Source of the DNA: CAYOWQ01 sp964407695 | GTDB lineage: Bacteria; Planctomycetota; Phycisphaerae; Phycisphaerales; SM1A02 | DNA length: 64,000 nucleotides | NCBI GenBank assembly: GCA_964407695.1 | Contig: CAYOWQ010000010.1 | Location: 1 to 64,000, forward strand | Direction of reading: 5' to 3' | Part shown: in pieces, positions 18,038 through 27,322 of the stretch | Position numbering within the stretch: the first letter of the stretch is position 1 | Layout of the letters: every line of letters begins with the position of its first letter | Made by a program: the position numbers and the translations under genes | Notes under the pieces: generated by a model | Databases searched by the model: none | What the model was told of the DNA's origin: nothing | Seen by the model: only the letters and a program-made list of their open reading frames with translations

Positions 18038-19771
18038 TCAGGTGCTGGTGGCGTAGAAGACTTCCTCAGCGGTCGTGAGGCCATTGCGAGCCTTTTCCAG
18101 CCCGTCGCGGCGGAGAGAGATGAAGTGGTTGCGAGCCATGATTTCACGAATGGCCTGCAATGTGGCGCCCGCGGCGATGGCGGAGAGGAGCTCCTCATCG
18201 GGGATGAGGAGTTCAAAGATTCCGATCCGTCCGGCAAAGCCGGTGCCGCGACAGCGGGAGCATCCCTGGCCCTTGTAGAGGGTTTCGACCGCGCCGAAGA
18301 TGTCTTCGATGGCGGCGCGGGTCACAGGATCAGGCTGATAGGGTTCCTTGCAGTGAGGGCAGATCTTGCGGACGAGCCGCTGGGCCAGGACGCCGCGGAG
18401 GGTGGCCGCGACGAGATACGGTTCAATGCCGATGTTGCTCAACCGGGTGATGGCGCTGGCGGCGTCATTGGTGTGAAGCGTGGAGAAGACGAGGTGTCCG
18501 GTCAGGGCGGCCTGAGTGGCGATGGTCGCGGTTTCTTCATCGCGGATTTCGCCGACCATGATGATGTCGGGATCCTGACGAAGCAGTGATCGGAGCGCTC
18601 CGGCAAACGTAAATCCGGCCTTTTCGTTGACTTGAAACTGGTTGACACCGGGCAGGTTGGCCTCGACGGGATCTTCAACGGTGGAGAGATTGAGGTCTTC
18701 GGCGTTCAGAATGTTCAGAACTGAATACAACGTCGTGGACTTTCCGCTTCCCGTGGGACCCGTGACGAGCACGACGCCGTTGGGTTGATCGACGACGGTT
18801 TTCCACGCCTCAAGCATCTGGTTCGAGAAGCCGAGTTTGTCCATCGACACGACGGCGTTTCGAGCGTCGATGATGCGGATGACGACCTTTTCGCCGTGTT
18901 TGCCGGGCATGGTTGAGACGCGGAGGTCGACGGGCCGGCCTTCCATGAGCACGTGGATATCTCCATCCTGCGGAAGACGCCGCTCGGAGATATCAAGATT
19001 GCTCATGATCTTGATACGGCTGGTGATGGCGGGGCCCATCTGGTAGGGCGGCGAGAGCTTCTCAAAGAGTTTTCCGTCGACCCGATAGCGCACGCGAAGC
19101 CGATGGTCGTCCGGCTCGATATGAATATCGCTGGCCCCGTCGTGGACTGCGGAGAAGATGAGGTAGTTGACCAGTTTGACGACGGGTGAATGACCCGCAA
19201 CCTGTTCGAGGTCAGCGATTTCGGAGACCTGTCGCTCGATAAGCGAGAAGTCGGTTTCGTCGATGTCTTCATAGATGTCGTCGATGACGAAGACATTGGC
19301 CGCGGGCAGATAGGCATTCAGCGACCCCTTGATCTCCTGTGAGGTCACCGCAACGATCTGCACCTGATAACCGCTTCGGCGCTGGATTTCCTCGATCAGG
19401 TAAAGGTTGGCCGGTTCGCTGACGGCGACGGTCAGGACGCCGCGGACGAGGAAGAGCGGGAGGACATTGTGTTCCTCGAGGAATTCGCGAGGCAGGAGTT
19501 CGACCACCTTGGGGTCGGCGATGCGGGCAGTGTCACTGGCATAGGGCACGCCATAGGTCTCAGCGAGTGCTTCCATCACCTGCGCTTCGGTGAGGAAGTT
19601 GAGCTCGACGAGGACTTCTCCCAACAGGCGCTTGTGGCCGCGCTGGGCCTGGTGCTCGAGAGCCTGCTCAAGCTGGCGTTCAGTCAGGAGGCCGCGCGAG
19701 ACCAGGAGTTCGCCGAGCTGGAGTCTTGGCGAGTCGAGGTATGAGGATGGGGCAGCCTGCGGTTGAGCCAT
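18038..19771 (-). CDS. gspE: Type II secretion/type IV pilus assembly ATPase GspE
   Basis: The 577-residue protein has an MshEN-type N-terminal domain (residues 15-150, GELLVSRGLLTERQL) and a catalytic RecA-like domain with Walker A GPTGSGKST (338-346), Asp box (364-370), Walker B (DIIMVGEIRD) and His box (TLHTND). A tetracysteine zinc site (C471, C474, C504, C507) is intact. MshEN domains in several relatives bind cyclic-di-GMP through repeated RLG...LL patterns; here the first half keeps the leucine spacing, so binding is possible but not proven. It powers pseudopilus assembly. Confidence 0.95.
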   Translation of the reverse strand: MAQPQAAPSSYLDSPRLQLGELLVSRGLLTERQLEQALEHQAQRGHKRLLGEVLVELNFLTEAQVMEALAETYGVPYASDTARIADPKVVELLPREFLEEHNVLPLFLVRGVLTVAVSEPANLYLIEEIQRRSGYQVQIVAVTSQEIKGSLNAYLPAANVFVIDDIYEDIDETDFSLIERQVSEIADLEQVAGHSPVVKLVNYLIFSAVHDGASDIHIEPDDHRLRVRYRVDGKLFEKLSPPYQMGPAITSRIKIMSNLDISERRLPQDGDIHVLMEGRPVDLRVSTMPGKHGEKVVIRIIDARNAVVSMDKLGFSNQMLEAWKTVVDQPNGVVLVTGPTGSGKSTTLYSVLNILNAEDLNLSTVEDPVEANLPGVNQFQVNEKAGFTFAGALRSLLRQDPDIIMVGEIRDEETATIATQAALTGHLVFSTLHTNDAASAITRLSNIGIEPYLVAATLRGVLAQRLVRKICPHCKEPYQPDPVTRAAIEDIFGAVETLYKGQGCSRCRGTGFAGRIGIFELLIPDEELLSAIAAGATLQAIREIMARNHFISLRRDGLEKARNGLTTAEEVFYATST

Positions 19772-19782
19772 GGGCGAGAGAC

Positions 19783-20118
19783 CTAGCGAAGACTCTTTGC
19801 AGCCGCCTCCACGGTTGTGTGGGTTTCGAAGCGCCGGTCGAGTCGGGTGATCTGGAGGATCTTGCGGATTTGCTCGTCGGGGTTGACGAGTCGGAAATGT
19901 CCACGACGCTGGGTCACTTCATCGGACAGCCAGAGAATGGATTCGAGGCCCGCTGAGTCGACCAGTGTGAGATGCTCAATGTCGAGCAGCACGTCGCGGA
20001 TGCCGGCATTGAAGCGATCGCCGCAGGAACGACGGAACTTGTCGGTCTTGTCGGCAGTCAACTCGCCGGAGAGCGTGATGACACTTCGTGTGCCGAAGTC
20101 TTCATAGGAGAGTTTCAA
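19783..20118 (-). CDS. STAS-domain protein (anti-sigma-antagonist type)
   Basis: The 111-residue protein is a single STAS domain with the phosphorylatable-serine motif DSAGLE (S55). Members bind a serine kinase or anti-sigma partner and are switched by phosphorylation. The start is TTG at 20118, overlapping the stop of the HD-GYP gene, with a strong AGGAGGTG eight bases ahead, so translation is coupled. No RsbW-like kinase or sigma factor lies within the window, so the partner is unknown. Its position just ahead of gspE suggests the domain takes part in controlling secretion. Confidence 0.88.
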   Translation of the reverse strand: MKLSYEDFGTRSVITLSGELTADKTDKFRRSCGDRFNAGIRDVLLDIEHLTLVDSAGLESILWLSDEVTQRRGHFRLVNPDEQIRKILQITRLDRRFETHTTVEAAAKSLR

Positions 20119-21752
20119 GATCGCACCTCCTGTGTTTCCGGCGTGATCGGGTCGTTGGCGCGATGTTCGGCCACGAGGCGGTCATATTCGGTGAAATCGA
20201 GCGAGACGAACGCCTTGGCGAACGCGGGATCGAACTGCTGTCCCGAGCAACGAAGGATTTCCTCGAGCACCCACGCCCGATCGCGCGCGGAGCGATAGGT
20301 GCGGTTGGAACTCATGGCGTCGAAGCTGTCGGCAAGTGCGATGATTCGAGCCATCTCCGGAATGTTGGTGTCCGTCAGGCCACCGGGATAGCCACCGCCA
20401 TCCCAACGCTCATGGTGGTGAAGCACGCCAGGCAGAACATCCCGCAATTGAGGGATGTCTTTCAGGATTCGATAGCCGATCTCCGGATGCCGGCGGATCC
20501 AGCCAAACTCCTCGTCGCTCAGGCGGCCGGCCTTGCTGAGCACCCATTCAGGAACACCGATCTTTCCGACGTCATGAACGAGTCCGGCGATTCGCACTCT
20601 CTGAACAAGGTTGTCTTTGAGGCCAAGGGCAGCGGCCAACTGCCGGCTCAGCAGCGCCACTCGCTGAGAATGGCCGCAGGTGTAGCGATCCTTGGCATCG
20701 ATGGCGGCCGTGAGCGCTTCCAGCGTGCCCATGAACATCCGCTGAATGTCGTCATAGAGTCCGGCATTCTCGATGAAGATGGCAACGTGCGAGGCGGCGG
20801 CTGCGAGCAGTTTCAGATCGACAGAGGTGATGGCATCGTCAGACCCGTGCTTGTCTCCGGCGATGAGGACACCAAGGACCTTGCCCTGTCGCCCGATAGG
20901 CTGCACGATGGCGGTGCGGCCAAGCGGCGCATAGGCGGCGTGATCCTTGTCAGCGCTTGGAAGGAGGATGCGGGCTTCATCGGGGGCGGCAGTTTCCGCA
21001 AGTCTTGCGGAGAGAGACTCCACGTGATGTGGATTGATCTCGCTTCCCTCGGCGAGTATGAGTCTGCCGGCGATCTCGGTCAGAAATTTCGCCTGATGAC
21101 TAATGTGAATACCAATCCAGCCGTAGTGCATCGTCTGGAGGAGCTCGGAGCAGACCAGGGCGAGAAATCGCCGGGGTTGCTGGTCGACCGACATCCCCTG
21201 GATGATGGTGTAGAAGAGGTTCATCTCTTCATACATCTCTGAGAGCTTCTGGCCCACGCTCTCCAACTCGTGCGACTGAAATCGGTCGTGGATCGTTCGG
21301 CGGATCAGTTCCGCCGCAAGGCCGACCACTCGGGCGAGGTCGTCCGAGGCAGATGGAAGGACGAGGCTGGATCGGACAACTGCAGCATCGAGCGAGGCCA
21401 CCTGACAGAGGTGTTCGAATCGGCCGGATCGGAGAAAGGGGGCCCCGACGGCGATGGGTACAAGATATCCGGCCTTTGTTCGACGATGTCCGACCGGCAG
21501 CGCCGCGGCCAGCACATGCTCAAAGAGGTCGAAGCTGGCCTCTGCATCGGGGGAGGATTCGAGAATGGACGCCAATCGAGCTTCGACGGGAGAGGCATGG
21601 AGCATCGCCGCGAACCAGTCGTCGTCATCGGAACGTGGAATCAGATTGCCCTGGCCGTTGCAGGCCAGAAGTACAACGCCGTGTCGCCGAAGGATCGGCG
21701 CGAGTTCGTCTCGCAGGGAGACAAGATCGGTCTGTGCGGCAAGCAGGTTCAT
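20115..21752 (-). CDS. GAF/HD-GYP cyclic-di-GMP phosphodiesterase
   Basis: The 545-residue protein has an unassigned N-terminal region (1-165), a GAF-like domain (about 170-335) and a C-terminal HD-GYP domain with H393-D394 (VHDVGKIGVPE), H445-H447 and G454-Y455-P456. All main metal ligands and the GYP triad are present, so it should hydrolyse cyclic-di-GMP. The ATG at 21752 overlaps the stop of the response regulator. No receiver domain is fused, which fits with a regulator encoded as a separate, coupled partner. Confidence 0.92.
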   Translation of the reverse strand: MNLLAAQTDLVSLRDELAPILRRHGVVLLACNGQGNLIPRSDDDDWFAAMLHASPVEARLASILESSPDAEASFDLFEHVLAAALPVGHRRTKAGYLVPIAVGAPFLRSGRFEHLCQVASLDAAVVRSSLVLPSASDDLARVVGLAAELIRRTIHDRFQSHELESVGQKLSEMYEEMNLFYTIIQGMSVDQQPRRFLALVCSELLQTMHYGWIGIHISHQAKFLTEIAGRLILAEGSEINPHHVESLSARLAETAAPDEARILLPSADKDHAAYAPLGRTAIVQPIGRQGKVLGVLIAGDKHGSDDAITSVDLKLLAAAASHVAIFIENAGLYDDIQRMFMGTLEALTAAIDAKDRYTCGHSQRVALLSRQLAAALGLKDNLVQRVRIAGLVHDVGKIGVPEWVLSKAGRLSDEEFGWIRRHPEIGYRILKDIPQLRDVLPGVLHHHERWDGGGYPGGLTDTNIPEMARIIALADSFDAMSSNRTYRSARDRAWVLEEILRCSGQQFDPAFAKAFVSLDFTEYDRLVAEHRANDPITPETQEVRS

Positions 21753-22150
21753 GCCGCCTCCGATTCGGATTTCGGAGCGCTGCCCGCAATGAGTTCCTCA
21801 ACAAGCTGCAGAACGTTTCGGGGGCTGAACGGTTTGGCCAGGACCTTTCGAATGTTTCCGATGGCGAGATCAGCATCCTCGAGGGCATAGCCGCGCGCGG
21901 TGAGGATGACCACGGGGATGCCGCTGGTCGCGGGCTTTGCGGCCAGGGCCTTGCACAGTTCGAGGCCCGTCATATAGGGCATCTGGAAGTCGGTGATGAT
22001 GAGCTGGGGAGAATTCTGACAGGCAAGCTCAAATGCTTCTTCGCCGTCGACGGCCGTAATGACCTCGTAGCCCGCGTTGCGCAGCTTGACCGAAAGCACT
22101 TGAACGATGTGAGCTTCATCGTCGGCAACAAGAATGCGGGTGTGGTTCAT
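21749..22150 (-). CDS. Single-domain CheY-like response regulator
   Basis: The 133-residue protein is a lone receiver domain: acidic pair D10/D11, phospho-acceptor D54 (IITDFQMP), threonine in VVILTARG, and lysine in LAKPFSP. No output domain follows, only a short Ser/Ala-rich tail. It begins 15 bases after the histidine kinase gene and is probably its phosphorylation target. It would then act by protein contact, perhaps with the coupled HD-GYP or STAS protein. Confidence 0.93.
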   Translation of the reverse strand: MNHTRILVADDEAHIVQVLSVKLRNAGYEVITAVDGEEAFELACQNSPQLIITDFQMPYMTGLELCKALAAKPATSGIPVVILTARGYALEDADLAIGNIRKVLAKPFSPRNVLQLVEELIAGSAPKSESEAA

Positions 22151-22165
22151 GTCGCGGTTCCTTGG

Positions 22166-23614
22166 TCATGCTGCGGCTTGGGATCCGACATACCGCATGG
22201 GGATCGAAAACCAGAACCGTGAACCCATGCCGAGGCGGGATTCGACGCCGATCTGGCCGCGATGAACGGTTTCCACGATGTGCTTGCAGAGATTGAGTCC
22301 CAGGCCGGTTCCCTTGGCGACTCTCTTGAAGTTTTCGACACGAAAGAACTTGTCGAAGAGCTTGGGGATTGCGTCGGGCGGAATGCCGAGTCCGGTGTCG
22401 GCTACGCTGACGACGACGCTTCGAGTGAGGTTGTCGGAATCGGCGGTGACGGTGATGCGCCCGCCCTCGGGCGAGTACTTCACGCCATTGGAGAGAAGGT
22501 TCAGGATGACCTGGTAGAGCATGTCCTCATCGCCTTCGACAGTCAGCGACACTTCAGCGCAACGAGAGGTGAGGGAGATGTCCTTTTCTTTCGCCTGGGG
22601 GTCGATGGTTTCGATCGCCCGGCGGATCAATTGTTTCATCTCGACCTGAGTGCGATCGATCTGGAGAATTCCAGCCTCGATGCGGCTGATGTTGAGCATG
22701 TTGTCGATCATTCGGCCGAGGCGGTCGGTTTCCGATTGAATGACGCGATAGAATTCGGCGCGTGACTGTTCATCCTGCGCCTCGCCGTCAACGAGCATCT
22801 CGACATAGGCCCGAATTGAGGAGAGTGGCGTGCGCAGTTCATGGGAAGCCTTGGAGACGAAGTCCGACTTCATCTGCGACACCTCGCGCTCACGAGTCAT
22901 GTCGTGAAGAATGGCGACGTGGCCTGAGGGCCCGTCCGAGGCGCCGGCCACGGATTTCAGCGTGAGATCAAAGACCTTGGGCTCGTTCTCAACGGTGAAT
23001 TCCAGTTCGATATGACGAGGTTCCGCGCCCAATGGCGCCTGGCGGCATTCTCGAAGCACCCGGGTGATGGGGTGATTGGGCGCGATCTTCTCGATGGCTT
23101 CATGATTGCACTTGGCCCGATCGATCCCGAGGACCTTGGCGGCAGCTTCATTGGCCACGGCGATCTCGTGAAACGGATTGGTCACGATGACGATGTCGCG
23201 AAGCGAATCAAGGACAAACTGGATCTGTCGACGCTCCGATTCGGCAACTCGAAGACGTATTTCAAGATCCCTGATCCGGCCTCGAAGCGATGTAACACAT
23301 TGGCGAACCGATTCGAGTCCCGGTGAGAACATCGCTTCAAGCGACGAAGGCGAATCCGTGCCGGTTGAGCGCTGAACGCCGGCCTCATCGGCGATGGCGA
23401 CGCCGATTCTGGCATTGACGCGCTCGGCGGATCGACGAGCGCCGATCATGAGAATGATCGTGGGACCTGCGGCGGCCAGCGCGGCGGCCAATGCAGTGAT
23501 CACCTCCGACGGCCACGCCGGACCAAGCAGAGCGGCGGACCCCCACGCGATCACGGCAACCGTGCCGGCCGCGACCAGGGATACAACTAAAGTGATCGGG
23601 ACAATGGCACGCAT
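22166..23614 (-). CDS. PAS-containing sensor histidine kinase
   Basis: The 482-residue protein has two N-terminal membrane helices (about 4-30 and 38-58) with almost no periplasmic loop, a linker, a PAS domain (about 127-240), a HisKA domain with H258 (SHELRTPLSS), and a HATPase domain with N box (LSNGVKYSP), G1 (VADTGLGIPPD) and G2 (KGTGLGLNL). It is a full kinase. The lack of an external domain suggests it senses the membrane or an internal signal. It follows the TPR lipoprotein gene by 27 bases. Confidence 0.93.
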   Translation of the reverse strand: MRAIVPITLVVSLVAAGTVAVIAWGSAALLGPAWPSEVITALAAALAAAGPTIILMIGARRSAERVNARIGVAIADEAGVQRSTGTDSPSSLEAMFSPGLESVRQCVTSLRGRIRDLEIRLRVAESERRQIQFVLDSLRDIVIVTNPFHEIAVANEAAAKVLGIDRAKCNHEAIEKIAPNHPITRVLRECRQAPLGAEPRHIELEFTVENEPKVFDLTLKSVAGASDGPSGHVAILHDMTREREVSQMKSDFVSKASHELRTPLSSIRAYVEMLVDGEAQDEQSRAEFYRVIQSETDRLGRMIDNMLNISRIEAGILQIDRTQVEMKQLIRRAIETIDPQAKEKDISLTSRCAEVSLTVEGDEDMLYQVILNLLSNGVKYSPEGGRITVTADSDNLTRSVVVSVADTGLGIPPDAIPKLFDKFFRVENFKRVAKGTGLGLNLCKHIVETVHRGQIGVESRLGMGSRFWFSIPMRYVGSQAAA

Positions 23615-23641
23615 GGTGAAACCGCGGATCTCAAGAGGCGA

Positions 23642-24832
23642 TTACTTCTCCTCAACCTGGGCCATCATGGCTCGCGCCTTTTCGCTGCCTGGATCAACGC
23701 GAACCGCGTTGGCGAAGGAGGCCGCAGCGCCGTTGGTATCGCCGATGGAGCGCAGAAGGTGTCCGAGGAGCAGGTGCGGTGCGGCGTCGGACTTGGACCG
23801 GACTGTGGCCTGGCGCAGCAGGGCGATGGCCTTGTCCTGATGTCCCACACCCTGCTCGGCAATGGCCTTGAACATGTATCCTTCATATCGCTCCGGTGCG
23901 AGGGCGACGATCCGGGCGCCGCAAAGTCCAACGCGCCGACTGTCGCCCAGGGCGTGGGCAACGCCAGCCAGCTCGATCCAGGATTGAAGATCGGAAGGAT
24001 CGCGGCTGGTCAGGTCGGAGTAGATCGCCCGCGCATCCTCCGTTCGACCGGATTGATCGAGGCATCGGGCCTTCATGCGAAGGAGGTCGACGTTGGGCTT
24101 GGATTCACCGCGCTGCAACTCGGCGATTGTTTGCAGGCAGGCGTCAAACCGTCCGGCCTGGAACTGGGCGTTGGCGAGGCAGCGGCGCAGGGCCGGATCG
24201 TCGGAGGAGAGCACGCACGCCCGAGACAGGCGATCGGCGGCTTCGGACGGGTCATTGCGGAGAAGCGCCACGCGGCCGAGGAGTTCATAGATGGCGGCGT
24301 GATGTTCGAAGACGGTTAGCTTGGTCTCCAGCATCGACTTGGCCGTGTCGAGTCGGTTCAGGGCCACCAGCGACTCCGTGGTGGCAAGGAGATACTGCAG
24401 ATTGGCGGAGTCGTTCTGGAATGCGGCGCTGTAGGACTCGACGGCCCGTTCGTCGTCAGACCATCGTTCGAAGACGACGCCACGGAAGTAATGAGCTTCG
24501 GCGAGGGCGGGGTCGATCTCGATGGCCTTGTCAAAGGAGTCGAGCGCGTATTCAAGCCGATGAGATTCCATGAGAATGCGGCCGCGAAGGACCTGGTAGG
24601 AGGCCTGATCCGGAGCGCGCTCGATGGCAAAGTCAATTTCCCTGAGGGCCTTGTCGAATTCGCCGGTGGTGAACGCCTTCTTGGCCTGGTCGTAGTTGAT
24701 CTGGGCGTTCATCAGATTGACGCGGCCATACGACGCATCTCGCGCTTCGATGCCGGTACGGGTTGGTCCATTGCAGGCGCTGAGGACCAAGGGGCATGCC
24801 AGAAGGGTGTGGATGATGATTCGAGTCTTCAA
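23642..24832 (-). CDS. TPR-repeat lipoprotein
   Basis: The 396-residue protein has a lipoprotein signal (hydrophobic run ending LSAC at C19 or so) and about eight tetratricopeptide repeats (for example AEAHYFRGVVFERWSDDERA). TPR lipoproteins serve as pilotins or scaffolds for secretins, as PilF/PilW do in type IV pili; that role fits its place right after the secretin gene. The start is TTG at 24832, with AGGAG seven bases ahead. Confidence 0.87.
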   Translation of the reverse strand: MKTRIIIHTLLACPLVLSACNGPTRTGIEARDASYGRVNLMNAQINYDQAKKAFTTGEFDKALREIDFAIERAPDQASYQVLRGRILMESHRLEYALDSFDKAIEIDPALAEAHYFRGVVFERWSDDERAVESYSAAFQNDSANLQYLLATTESLVALNRLDTAKSMLETKLTVFEHHAAIYELLGRVALLRNDPSEAADRLSRACVLSSDDPALRRCLANAQFQAGRFDACLQTIAELQRGESKPNVDLLRMKARCLDQSGRTEDARAIYSDLTSRDPSDLQSWIELAGVAHALGDSRRVGLCGARIVALAPERYEGYMFKAIAEQGVGHQDKAIALLRQATVRSKSDAAPHLLLGHLLRSIGDTNGAAASFANAVRVDPGSEKARAMMAQVEEK

Positions 24833-24871
24833 AGTCGGGCTCCTGGAGGGGATGGAGTGTGCTGGGTTGGA

Positions 24872-27292
24872 TCAGTGGGATTCGTTGTCATCCGAAACGG
24901 ATGCGAAGGTTGAATCGGAGTCGTTGGTGAACATCGAGCCGAGCGGACGTCCCGTGGCGACACAGAACCAGAATCGGCCCCAGGGATGATCGATCACGAA
25001 CGGCTCGGCGCTGGCGACGAAACCCTGCGAGTCGTTGACGAATTCGGGCCACGCCGTGTGGTTCGGGTTGTTGGCGGTATCCATGTTGGTCGCGACATCG
25101 GACGTGGTGGCGACGTTGTTCTGCGTCGAAGCGGGTGCATCGGTCACCTCGTTGGTCTGCATCGCCACGTCAGCAGTGGAGTCAGGCGATGGGCCGCTCA
25201 CGAGCTCTGGGGCGACATTGGAATCGCCATCGGATCCGGTGGAATCAGCGAGTGAATCCTCCAAGGGTCCTTCGGTCTGCAGGTTGTCCATGCTGGTCGA
25301 ATACGAGGTGCCGTCACTGGCGACCGACGGTGCGCCGGAGCTCTCTTGACCTTCCGCGGCGGGATCCGGAATCGGTCCGCTGGTCTGCAATGTGTCGGCA
25401 CCAGTTGCGTAGGTTGATCCTTCGTGTGCATCAGGCTGGAGATTGCCGGCGGTGTTCTGACCGGGGGCGGCGGTATCGGACAGCGGATCGACCGCGGGCT
25501 TGGAGGGCTTCCCGCTGTTCATTGATACTGGCGTGGCGTCGCCGAGCTCCTTTTCCAGGATTCGATGCATGAGGCTGCGCTCGTGGATTCGGCTTGGGGC
25601 CGCCTGAGCGGCTTCGTCGCGAAGCTTGATGATTTCCGGCTGGTTGGGATTTTGTCGCAGTGAGGCGTCGAGGTGATACAGCGCCTTGGCGGTATCGCCG
25701 TCGGCAAGGGCCTGAGCGGCATCCTGATTGTGATTGGCCGTCACAGCCTCCTGACTCCATGGGAGCAGGCCGGACCGCATGCCGACGCGTGCCGTCTCGA
25801 TCATGTCGAGGGCAGACTGACCGGCGGCCCACAACACGCGGTCCTTGACGATCGTGGGGGTGATGAGGAAGATGATCTCGGTGCGTTCGACGGAATCGTC
25901 GTTGCCGCGGAATGCCGCACCCAGGATTGGAACATCACCCAGGTAGGGAATCTGGCGTCGTTCCTTGCGGACGTTCTCCTTGAACAGGCCGCCGAGGACG
26001 AGAGTCTCGCCGTCGTGCACGCGGACGTTGGTGGTGATCTCGTTGGTGAGTTCGTCGGGGATTGTGACGAGCTGACCATTCGAATCAGTCACGTTGCGCA
26101 GCCGTGCCTCAGAGACGCTGGGTTTGAGCTCGAGCCGGATACTTCCGTCCTTGGAGATAAAGGGCCGGAAGATCAGCTGGATACCGGTGTCGAGGAATTC
26201 AACGGTCTGGGTGGTCGTGGTCTCGGTGGCGGTGGTTGAGAGGTAGCCGACGCGGGCACCCACGAGGACTTCAGCGCGCTGGCGGTTAAGAGCCATGATG
26301 CGCGGCCGTGCGAGGACGGTGTTGTCGCTCACCTGGTCGAGCACGCGAAGGAACACGCTGATGTCGTCGGTGACGACGCCGATCTTCAGGCCGCCGGGAC
26401 CACTGGTGTTTCCGACGGTGCTGGTGCCCGCGAACGCCCGGTTGTCACCGGGCTGGAATCCTTCGCTGTCATCACCCTTGATGTCAGCGCCCTGGGTGTT
26501 GCCCTGGAGCAGGTTGGCGACCGCCGAGAGCGGATTGGTCAGGTCGGCGAAGTTGATCGATCCAAGGGCGGTGAAGTCGATTCCGAAGGCGTTGGTCTCA
26601 TCAACGGAGACCTGGAGCACGGTTGATTCGACGAGCACTTCCTGTGGCGGTGTATCGAGTTCCTGCAGGAGACCGGCGATGGCCTCGAGGTTGTCGGTAT
26701 AGTCATTCACCACGAGCACCGCGCTGAAGGCATAGGAGTCCGCGCCGGCGTCGGTCACATCGGGCTTGATGCCGGGGTCGACCTCGCCGCGAGCCGACGC
26801 GTGGCCGATGTCGGAGAGAAGCGGCTGAATGAATTCGTTTGCGTCGACGGCGTTCAGGTGATCAAGGACGAAGATGCGGCTTTCGCGCTTGCGGTCCTTC
26901 TCTTCGATCGCCTGCTTCTCTTCGAAGGTATAGATGTAGATGAAGTTCCCCTTCTCCACCCAGTCGTACCCATTGACGTGAAGGATGGCGTCGAGCGCCT
27001 CGTAGAACGTGACGCCGTAGAGATTCGCGGTGACCGTCGCGGAGACGCTCTTGGAGGTGATCAGGTTCTTCTTGCTGTGAATGGACAGCATCTGAAGTAC
27101 CTGAGCCAGATCGGTGTCCTGTACGGCAAGGTCGACGGTGCCGTAGTCATCGACACTGACGTTTTCCTTTCCGCCGGGCGCCGACGGTTCAGTCTGGCCC
27201 AGGGTCGGGGCCGCGAGGCACGCTGCCAATGTCCAGGCGGCTGCCGACGGGAGGATGAACATCGATCCAATGACGTTGCTGATCTGGAACAT
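24872..27292 (-). CDS. gspD: Type II/III secretion system secretin (GspD/PilQ family)
   Basis: The 806-residue protein has a signal peptide (to about residue 32), an N0-type domain (LAQVLQMLSIHSKKNLI), N1-like domains, a full secretin domain (LVESTVLQVSVDETN onward, with the signature region VPYLGDVPILGAAFRG varied to IPYLGDVPILGAAFRG), then a TPR-like helical segment, and a long C-terminal tail of about 200 residues rich in Ser, Asp, Thr and Gly. The tail contains a roughly 36-residue imperfect repeat. The tail comes after the barrel, where normal secretins end or carry a short S domain. It forms the outer-membrane gate. Confidence 0.92.
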   Translation of the reverse strand: MFQISNVIGSMFILPSAAAWTLAACLAAPTLGQTEPSAPGGKENVSVDDYGTVDLAVQDTDLAQVLQMLSIHSKKNLITSKSVSATVTANLYGVTFYEALDAILHVNGYDWVEKGNFIYIYTFEEKQAIEEKDRKRESRIFVLDHLNAVDANEFIQPLLSDIGHASARGEVDPGIKPDVTDAGADSYAFSAVLVVNDYTDNLEAIAGLLQELDTPPQEVLVESTVLQVSVDETNAFGIDFTALGSINFADLTNPLSAVANLLQGNTQGADIKGDDSEGFQPGDNRAFAGTSTVGNTSGPGGLKIGVVTDDISVFLRVLDQVSDNTVLARPRIMALNRQRAEVLVGARVGYLSTTATETTTTQTVEFLDTGIQLIFRPFISKDGSIRLELKPSVSEARLRNVTDSNGQLVTIPDELTNEITTNVRVHDGETLVLGGLFKENVRKERRQIPYLGDVPILGAAFRGNDDSVERTEIIFLITPTIVKDRVLWAAGQSALDMIETARVGMRSGLLPWSQEAVTANHNQDAAQALADGDTAKALYHLDASLRQNPNQPEIIKLRDEAAQAAPSRIHERSLMHRILEKELGDATPVSMNSGKPSKPAVDPLSDTAAPGQNTAGNLQPDAHEGSTYATGADTLQTSGPIPDPAAEGQESSGAPSVASDGTSYSTSMDNLQTEGPLEDSLADSTGSDGDSNVAPELVSGPSPDSTADVAMQTNEVTDAPASTQNNVATTSDVATNMDTANNPNHTAWPEFVNDSQGFVASAEPFVIDHPWGRFWFCVATGRPLGSMFTNDSDSTFASVSDDNESH

Positions 27293-27322
27293 GGTGAGAA
27301 CTCCGCTTCTGGACGTGCTAGG

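Noticed and set aside
20088..21242. 384-codon open frame on the plus strand
   Set aside because: Antisense to the HD-GYP gene; no domain. The HD-GYP protein has intact catalytic motifs.
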